Part shown: in pieces, positions 47,701-58,279 of the stretch
Position numbering within the stretch: position 1 is the first letter of the stretch
How the letters are laid out: each line of letters starts with the position of its first letter
Source of the DNA: Acanthosepion lycidas
Taxonomy: Eukaryota; Mollusca; Cephalopoda; Sepiida; Sepiidae
DNA: 64,000 nucleotides
NCBI GenBank assembly: GCA_963932145.1
Contig: OZ010599.1
Location: 42,199,542 to 42,263,541, forward strand
Direction: 5' to 3'
Program-made: the position numbers and the translations under genes
The notes under the pieces: generated by a model
What the model was told of the DNA's origin: nothing
What the model saw: only the letters and a program-made list of their open reading frames with translations
Databases searched by the model: none

Positions 47701-48806
47701 CTTACAAAACACTGAAAATTTCATAAAAATTTAAGCATTGTATCTAAAACAAAACCATTCTCATTTACTTCTTCATATGTAAAACTGAATTAAAAAAAAA
47801 AAAAAAAAAAAAAAAGATTTTACAGAATTCATTAATTACTTTTGTGAACTCTAATTACTAAGTAACCAATAAAATGATTGTGATAAAGGGAGATTTTTTT
47901 TTTTCTTGCCACAACAGAGATGAACAAAAACTTGGAGAGTTTAGTTTTGAAAGGAAAATAACTGAGACTTAGATATCCAGAAAAGGCATGGCATGTGAAA
48001 CTAGAACAATCTACCCTGGTTGACAAAAAGGGCTCAGTCTGAAATTCCAATGTATATCACCTGAAGAAGGCTGAAGCATACAACGAACGAAATGTTGTGA
48101 ATATGACAAGATGAAGACAACAGTCTGAACAAAGTAAATATTTTTATCATTTTATTTTTGTACTGAACTGATTTCATAACAATTTTAAGAATTTTTTTTT
48201 CTTTAAAATGTAGCAAGTGGAAAGGAAAATCATTCTCAAATTATTTTCTTTGTCAACATTTAAATTTTTTTTAAAAATCTGTGTCTATAGCCTTTATTTT
48301 TTTTTCCCCACAGAGCTTTTATATTAATGTTACCTATGAATACAACTGTTAATCATTAGGTGAAATTAAACCTGTCACATTATCAGTTACATGTTTATAA
48401 GACCAGATCAAATTAGGCCAAAGTGAAGAATGTGTACTTTTACAAAACTTTTACTAAGCAGTCTCAAACAGCTAGAAATTCTAGGTGTGTTTACTTAGCC
48501 CAGGATGTAAAAGTTAAAAAAAATCCCTGGAACTATTACTACTACTGGGGAAAATAGGAATTTGTTAAGCCTGATTTTATAGGATAGATTTAAAAAGATT
48601 AAAACAAAAAAAAAAAAACAAAAAAAAAAATAAAACCTCTCAAGTTACAGATTCAATTTGCTACAGAGCAACAATAGGGGTGGGGGGTCAAAAATGCTTA
48701 CCACAGGAAGAAGAAAAAAAAAAAAAAAAAAAAAAAAAAAACATTTCAGGCATCCTCATCTTTAAGTGCCATGTCCCTTCAAGACATAGGAAATCTGTGG
48801 AGAACC

Positions 48807-48845
<39 letters not shown>

Positions 48846-51800
48846 GTAAACTGTGCATTGTTGTGATTGCTCTTTGAAAAGATGGACGGATTTTCCCAAT
48901 GCCTTCTCCAGTTTTCAATTAAGAATCATCCTCTTATTCTGGTTGCCAATCAAGGATAAAGAGCCCAACAAGAAATAATTTTAAGAGGTTTACTCTTATG
49001 AGGAGGATAGGATGATAAAAAGCTTTCAGCTTTACCCCACTCCACAAAACATGAGCATTAATTTGTCACTGTAGCTGGAAAAGTGTTTTTTTTAAATTGT
49101 AAAGTGCCAATTTGCAGGATATTTGCATTTATTTTTTTAATGTCAACAGAGAGCATAGAATTTTCATATGTTGAACTCCAGGCCATCATGAAGTTCCTGT
49201 TGAAGAAAACTCCAAAAGGAAAACTATGAGAGTATGATACAAAGTGACAAATGCCTGTCATACTCAATGGTAGAGAAATGGTGTGCTAACTTCCAGTAAG
49301 AGAAATTTGAAACCAAAGATGCAGCACAGTCTGGGAGGTCTTTAACAGTGTTAATTCCTGCAATTGTTAACCATGTTCACTACTTAATTTTGGCTAATGA
49401 ATCTCAGCCAAAAGAATTGCTGAGACACTAGAGTTATCTAAGGAACACATTGGGCTTGTAATTCACTAGCATTTGGGTCCAAAGAAGGTGGTGCCAAAAT
49501 ATTTGCATGCTGACCAGAAATATTATCTAGTAGATATCTTCAGGTTGGTTTTACATTTTCTATGATCTAGTGATTAGCTTTTGGAGTGACTTGTTGCTTT
49601 TGACAAAACACAGTTTCATGACAATGGTGATTTTCTAAGTGCAGCTTAGATGTGGTACAAGGCCAAAAATATGGGGGTACAAAGTGAAGATCAAACTCCC
49701 TATTCAGTCGTAATTGATCTAGCGAGACAAGCTTGCTAACCAAAATGCCCAAATGGTTGCAGGACTATGATTTGGACATAAAACAACAGCCTATGCAACA
49801 AGTGGCTTCACACAGACCTTGGCAGTTGATTCATAAATTAGCAACCAGAGGTATGCAATACCCTCAACTGATTATAACCTTTTTATTGACTGTTTGAACA
49901 TTTTTTAAGCAATATGCATCTCGCATACCTTTGCTGTACATAGTACAGACAAGAAAACTTACTTTGACATTACGTGTGCCCTCAGTGGAAAATAATCAAC
50001 ACAACTTTTCACAAAGTTCTCAACCAGGAAGTAAATTGTAGGAACTTTGTGGCATATCTCTTTAAAAACTATGAAGTTTTTTTTTTGTAACCTAGAGACA
50101 ATGCTACTTATATTCCAGTACAGATTTGTTTGTTTAGTAGCATATCCACTCTTTATGGGTCATTTAATGCAGAAATTTAATTTTGGGGGTGCATTAGTAA
50201 TTTCTTTTACAAAAATGTATTGCTGGTAATTTTTTACTATGAAAATGTATTGCTGGTATTTTTATTATAAATTTTTTTTATATTTTCATAGTGTTTTGAC
50301 CCCAGTTTGGAGGTTAACTAATTGCCCATAGCTGGGACCCCAACAAGTGGACCTGTGAACAACAGCAATTAAGAGGTGGTTCCAAAAATAAAGCAAAAAA
50401 AAAAAATAGCTATCTTTTGTTTGTCAATGAAAATATTCTTTAAGAAATACCACTATTGTACTATTTATTGTAAACTAAATTTCAACAAAACTGTAATAAA
50501 AAAAATAAACAAAATAAAAAAAAAAAATTAAGATTTTTTTTTTTTTTATAATCAGCATTTATAACAATAAAACAATCAAAATAAATGAGTTTGTCATACT
50601 GATATCATTTCAGTTTATGAAACTATTTAGAAGTTAATATATAGAAAATTAAAATCACTACTTTATAAAAATTTCTGAAATTTAAACATTCCGAATTAAA
50701 ATCAAACATAGCTATTTAAAATACAACACAAAGTAAAACATTCTTTTCCCTGTTTTGCTTCCTGCAAAGTCAAATAAATACGAGTTTGTCATATTGATAT
50801 CATTTCATTTTATGTCACTATTTAGAAGTTATATCTAGAAAAGTAAAATCTTTATTTTATAAAAGCTTGATTGGTCCAAGGCTGCAGCCTATAATACCCT
50901 CAGGGATAATCTGGCTCTGCAAGTCAAACAGTATGTCAGGTCTTCCAAATCCTTTTCAGTTCTACTTTGAGTTGTTGAAACAATTGGAAATCAAAACAAT
51001 AAAAGTAAAAAATAAATAATAACAGGCAAAAAGTATTTATTTTCTAATAAGTAAATTTTAAATAAATTTTATTTTTTATAGTCACATCCATAATTTTATC
51101 ACTTACTCCTGTTTTTATAAAATTTTAAGAAAAAAATTATTACAAAAATATTTAATAAGCATCTAGATATGTTTTTACATTTAAACAAATTGTCAGTATA
51201 TATTTTTTTTAATCATTTCATCCCAAACAAGGTGATAATGCCACCAAGATGCAAGGGGTTCCTGGGAGTGAAAGAGAATGAGAAGACTTTAGTGAGCACT
51301 GAGGAGAAAGGACAACAAAAGAACAGGTTTCAGGAAGGCAGAAGATTGCAATTGGCATTGCAATTTTTAATGATTGGATTTAATTTTATTGTATTTTTCT
51401 GATAAGTTGTTACCCACCCAAACCAAAAATCTTCTATACATAATGTCATAACACAGATACAAATATTTAAATTTGAACTGTAGCTAAAATATTGTTGTCT
51501 ACAATATGGACAATATTTACTTCCTGATAATGACAGACAGTTTGGTTGGTTGATTTTGTTTAGCAGCATATCAACCACTGTGTGTTATTTAATGCTGAAA
51601 TCTAAATATTTTAAATGCATCTGTATGCCTTCAACTACAAATAAAATGTATTGCTGGTTATTTTACTATAAATAGGTATTGTTGATTATTTTACTATATA
51701 AAAATATATTGCTAGTATTTTACTATGAAAATGTATTTTTATACTTTGATAATGTTTTGTTTTTATTTGGAGGTTCACTATTTGAACATTACTGGGACCC

Positions 51801-54243
51801 TAACAGGTGCTACCACCCTGAGTCAATGTTGACCTGGAAACAACAGTAATCAAGAGGTGGTTCCATGCACCTCAAAACCTCTAATCTCCTGATCAGAAGT
51901 CAGGATGTAGTTTATTGTCATACCCAGGACTAGACAGTTAAAAATACTCAAGCAAAAACAAATCAAAAACGTGAAATTTGAACAATTTATCCACAATTTT
52001 CAACTTGATGTACAAATAATTGGAAAATTGGAAAAATACAATGAATAAAAAAAAAAAAAAAAAAAATTAAACAGATCTTGTAGGAGCCAATGGCACACAC
52101 ATGCACACAAAACTAGGATAGGGGTCTCAAGTCTTGAATACTTGTTTAAATGAATTCCTGCTGCCTAATATATGTAAATAATACCTGATGCAAATTAGAG
52201 AAATTTGAAAAAAGAACTTTAATATGGCATTACAATGCTTTCACTAGATTTAGAAACTATCTTTTAGAAATAATAATATTTAATATTTAATAATGTTTTT
52301 TGACGTATTTTTTAACGTCAAAAATCGACATTATTATGTCATTATTTTTGCACCAACCTAATATATTAAGATAAAATTCAGAAAACAAAACATGTTGAAT
52401 ACAATAGTTACACAACATAGTAATCACCATCATCATAATAGCCATGTCTTTTTTTGTTGGGTCTGGACCGGGATTAATCTTGCACAAAGCAAAAAGGGTC
52501 CTTCCCGACAAAGAATTTGTGAAAATGATTTGAGGCAAGGTTTTATAAGGCCAGATTCAATTCCTGATGCCCATCTCAGACACTCTCAGTAGTTCAAGTA
52601 CACCGAGTATTCTTATCGAGACACCATCTGTAGGAAGGTTGCTATTCAAGGCTTGAGATCCCATCCTAGATTTATGTGCATACCATTGGCTCCTATAAGA
52701 AGCTTGTCTGCTCTTTGACAGGTCTTGTTTTTTGTCCTGCAAGATGACATACCACCCCTCCTCACCAGCAAAAAAGCTATTGGGATAGCTGGTTTAGACT
52801 TCAACCACCTGTCTATGTGGCAGGTTGTACTGGGTTACATGTTAGCAGTAGCAGGCCTAAACCTGACCTAATAAAATTGATAAATACATACAGGAAATTT
52901 ATATTTACAGAATTATTTCTTAGTATTCTGCAGATATTCAGATATATGCTGAACTTTAATTTTTTTTTTTTAATATCAATCTCTCTTATGGTTTAGTGGG
53001 TTTGAATATAAACATTCATATGTAGTTGTTTAAGGAATTTTTTTTGTTTTCCCTTTTTTATCCTTTATTGTTCTGCTTTTCATTCACCCTTATTTTCCGA
53101 GATTTCTTTTGTCTTAGATTAGATGTTAAATTTATCCAACCTATTTGATAATAGATAGGAAAGAAGACCCTGTATGTAATTAATAACCCTTCTATTCATG
53201 CCAGTTCTGTAGTAATCAACATGTGATATGATGAACACCCACACAGAAAGGGAAGAGGTGGTTTTATCTTGATCTAAAGTGTTTCTGTTTGATAGACCAG
53301 CAGATAAGTCCTTTTGAAGTTTGGGTCTTCTAAACAACCTCCACTTTAACCTAGGCGGAATGGAAAGTAAAGGGATTTTTGGAGATCAATTGGCAACAAA
53401 ACTGGAAATAGGCTGGTGTATGTTAACAAACAGGCTTGGGATTGGGGAGAATTCTGGTCTACCCTTGAGAAGAAGCCTCCATTTTGTATTGCTATCAGGA
53501 TGAGTAAATGGACAGCTTTTGGTGAACACCGATGAAATCGAGAATTGGAATGTATGGTCAGTGGAAAGCTTGAGCGAGAGTCACATTGTATGTTTACAAT
53601 AACAGATTAAAACAAATATATTTTCATTCGAGTCTAAAGAGAGCATATACATTTAGCCTCCTATATAGGTAAAAGACAAACCAATAATCTGAAAACTGTA
53701 TTTCCAAGGCATTACAGGTTTTAAAATATCAAGTATTGGAATTCCGGTTCCTTCTAAAGTATATTTCAACTCTATACTTCTAACATCACTGCTTAAAATC
53801 TGAAATTTTATTTAATATATATATTTATTTTTCCTCAATAGGAATGGATAGGCTTGCCTATGATCCAGATCACACTCCTCTGATTTTTTGAACAAGAGTA
53901 ATGGTTTATCCATAGTATCCTGTTTAGGATTAGGTTTCCAGTTCCTTCTAAAGTTTTCTCATTCTCTATCACTCCCCGTAGCTCCTTGTGCCTTAGTACC
54001 ATTATCACTTTGCTTGGGGGGTGAATTTATAAAAAAAAAATAGAAAAAAGAAAAGACATGTCTAAAGTGAGGGTGTGTGTGTGTGTGTGTGTGTGTGTAA
54101 CCCGGATATAAGAGTTGTCAGGACCGCAGAAGGAGTCTCTTATATCAGGGTTTCTCTTATATCCGGGTTTGGTTTATTTTGTTTACATTAACACAGGCTC
54201 TAATTTGGGACCAGAGAAAATCTCTCTTCTATCTGGGTTACAC

Positions 54244-54324
<81 letters not shown>

Positions 54325-54388
54325 CCAAGTATAGGATTGATGTATATGGAATAAATTCCAATAACCAACAAATATTATTCCTAAAAGA

Positions 54389-54425
<37 letters not shown>

Positions 54426-55990
54426 TATACAGGTACAAAACAATATCCTGGAATCTGCATTTCTAAGGGATTTACAGATTTTTTTTTTTTTTTTTTTTTA
54501 AATATCAAGTAACTGAAATAAGTACACTTTAGACTGCCATTCTAGGATGGTTTATCACTTTTATAATGCCTAAATCTTAGAATTACTGTTTAGCCAGAAT
54601 CTCTATTTTCTTTCTAATGAACATGTCACACAGAAACACAAATTCCTTGTTTCTCGTTACCTCAACAGTTCAACCTTCTCTTTGATCAGCACAGACAGTA
54701 TTTATTCTTAACACGACCACTGACATTTGTAGTTCTCTCAACAACTATTGTAAACAGGATTGCTAGATCAGGATACATTTGAAAACTAAGCACTACCGAA
54801 TTCTAAATTTCGCTACTTGCAACTATTTGTGATATGTTTAAAAATAAGCTCAGCCAACTTGGGCTACAAATAAGAAATAAAAGAAAAAAAAAAAAAAAGA
54901 TTGTAAGGAAGTAAAAATAAGCCTTTTTTTTCCCTTTCTTTTCTTACAAGATTTAGAGATGGCTAGTGACATCAGCCCACAATGTAAATAAGTCAGGTGG
55001 CTAATAAAATTTCAGGTAAATTTTTCAGTTTTATTCTAGTTAAAATCTGAATAATCAATTGTTAAATACTAGTGATTTACTGTAAATATGTAGCTTTAAC
55101 ATAAATAAAAAAAATGTATTTTAGAGAATTTGTCAGTGATGCTTATTAGCATATCTGCCTCAAGTACTGTATTTCTGGTATATAGTCTATCTCTCTCTAC
55201 TTTCATTTAATACTAAAATATTATAGATTTTAGTTAGATACAAGTACTTGTAGTTTACAGTATCTGGATAAATATTTGCCTACTAGATACAGCAACTTGC
55301 ATATAAAAGATACTAGAGATTTTTTTAGCCATTGCTTTTTTTGCTGGCAGTGCAGGGGGGGGGGCAATGGTCTTATATACCATCAGATAAAGTAATACAC
55401 ACTTGATTTCAGATTTTAGCAATAAAATATGTCTGATGGATTCAATAGGCACATAAAATTATCTCATCTGCCTTTATCAAAAGATACTTCAACTGAAAGA
55501 CATTACCAACACTTTTTAAAGAGCAGTGTCAAGGAAAATTGATGACTTCCTGTCTAAGAGGTACTTCCTCCTCAAATGTGTTTATTCACAAAAAAAACAA
55601 AAAAACAGAGGTAGATACAGAAATGGCTTCATTTCTCATAAATACCAATAGAAGGAGCAGCCATTGCTATAGTGGATAATTAATTTACCTATCTAACAGT
55701 GTGGTGTACTAGCCCTAACCACTGACTCCTTTTTCTGCTGGAATTAGTGAAAAAAATAAATAAATAAATAAAACAAATAAAAAAATTAGTATTTTTGTAA
55801 ATGAAATTTGGGAAAGTATCTATTCCATTTTGTGAACAAAACTAACTTGTTGGGAATAAAAAAATGAACAAAAATGAATGAAATAAAGATTACAAAGGTC
55901 ATTTAAAAAATTAGTTTATGGATTAAACCCTGTTTTGTTTGAAATGAAGATTAAGAATAAGAATAAGAAATTACAATATATACACATGTG

Positions 55991-56049
<59 letters not shown>

Positions 56050-58246
56050 AACATGGCTTGTTTTTACTTTAAGTTACTTTTTATTACATTTTATTAACTA
56101 CCGCAGAGAGAAAAATGATTTTGACATCCTTCAAATTTTAATTTAAAAATCCTGCAATTTGATATTAGCTGAATTTTTATCTCAAATTTTCACTATATTA
56201 TCAATCTATGCTATTAATTTGTTGTACAAAAATACTTTACACAGGATAATGAAAATATCATTAGGCTATAAACTTAAATATTCATACTTACATATGAATA
56301 ATTGCTTAAATATTTTGAAGAATCCAGTTGCCTAACCCATTGAACTGGTCCAGCATCTAATCAGAGAATTACTAACATGCAAATAGAAAAAAAAAAAAAA
56401 AAAAAAGGAAAAGAAAAATCATTTGGTATACCCCTCTGTTCAACCAAATGGTTAGTATTAAACTAGGACAGAAATTCTTACCAGGCATTAGTTAGCAGCT
56501 TTTCACTGCCATTTTTACCTATTATGCAGGTAGTTTTTAAACAGTGAAATTTATCCAAATATCCTAAATTTATTTATTTTTCCTCAATAGTAGTAGATAG
56601 GTTTGCCTATCAGCCAGCTCACACTTCGCTCTGATCTTTTGAATAGGAGCAGTGGTTTATCCATAGCTTCCTGTTTAAGATTGGGTTTCCAGTTCTTCCT
56701 AAAGTCTTCTCATTCTCTATCACTCCTAGTAGCCCCTTGTGTCTTAATGGAATTATCAACTTGCCTGGGGGTGAATTGATTAAAAAAAAAAAAAAAAAAA
56801 AAAGACTGTCCACTTTATCAACAAGTGGTCAGATCTCAGGATTCAACGAGTTAAGTATAAGATAAATGAACCAAAAGCCATGAGGTTACACATTTTTAAT
56901 ATGAATTTTCAATGGAAACAAATTGAAAAGAAATGTTAGCATTGGACATGCTCTACTTTGATTAAAGTTGTGAATTCTTAGATTGGAAAAACAAACAAAA
57001 AAAAAAAAAGTTACATAGTGTTTGACATCATTTCAACCAGTGTTAGTCTTTTCTTACTTTTTTTTTTTTTTTGCATAATGTAATTTAAATGTTCTTGATA
57101 TATATTGAACATTTCAAGTGTTTTACTCACCACAACTCTTCATTTTGAGTGCATTAATTGGTAACCTATTTAAAAAAAGTTTATGAGGCAAAAATGACTC
57201 AGGGTGTCAAATAGTAATTTTAATAGTAGTCTAGGCTGACCATTTAAGTTTGAATTTTCTCATGCTATTGTTTTAACAATATGTAGACTAACACAAAAAA
57301 CTAAAAGAAAGACGAACAAAGAAATAAAACAAGTTTATAATAAACAATATTTGTGTTCTTTTTCATTCCTAAAAATGTGGCATAGAGCATCTTAATAAGA
57401 CCTTTTCTTATTTGCATCTTTCAATGATACTCTATAGTTGTTAGCAGTCAAAGTCACATGGTTGATTTTTTACAAGTACCAAAATAAAACCAGCTCTCAA
57501 GTTTAATTTTTTTTTGCTCTAAAGTGTCATAGTAAAACAGTGCTGAATAGACAAGTTCAACTATTCAGATTCACTGGCTTTATAAAAGTTAGATATAGAT
57601 ACATCAATAAGTTGGTAGCCTAATAATAGAAAAAATAAAATAAAAAGCACTTTTTTATTTACACAAAATATTTATTTTTCAACATGATTTTCCTTGTCAG
57701 TGGTAAATTTAAATCATATAGATAAGACATTATACAGTCAAAATTTCGGATCAAAATTTAACATATAAAGTTTATCACTGTTCTTAGCTGCATATAATAA
57801 ACTTTTTATAATTAAAAATTTTTTTTTTCAAAAATAAGGTTCACACTCAAGGTAGAGGGTTACGTTATTATAAAACTGGTTAAGATAAAAATTTCAAAGC
57901 AAAGATTACTTTAAATTGTCTACAAAAAAAAACTTAGTATCATGTATTAAGGTGGCCCAAAGTTGTTATAGGGCCAAAAACCACTAATGACATCAGGGGA
58001 AAAAAAAAAAACCTGATGAAGCTTCCCAGTGAAAAACAGGCATGCATAAATCTTAACATACAAATATTGATTACAGCAATCAGATTGTTTACAATAATTG
58101 CTTCAGTAGAATATTCTTGAGATTTTTAAAATAAAGTAAAATTTTTCTTTTAGAGTTTAATATAATGTTGAAAAAATTATAAGTACATACAATTATACTA
58201 ATTTAGACTTCAGGAGAAACTATTTCTATTTCTCTAGTTGTAAATT

Positions 58247-58279
<33 letters not shown>

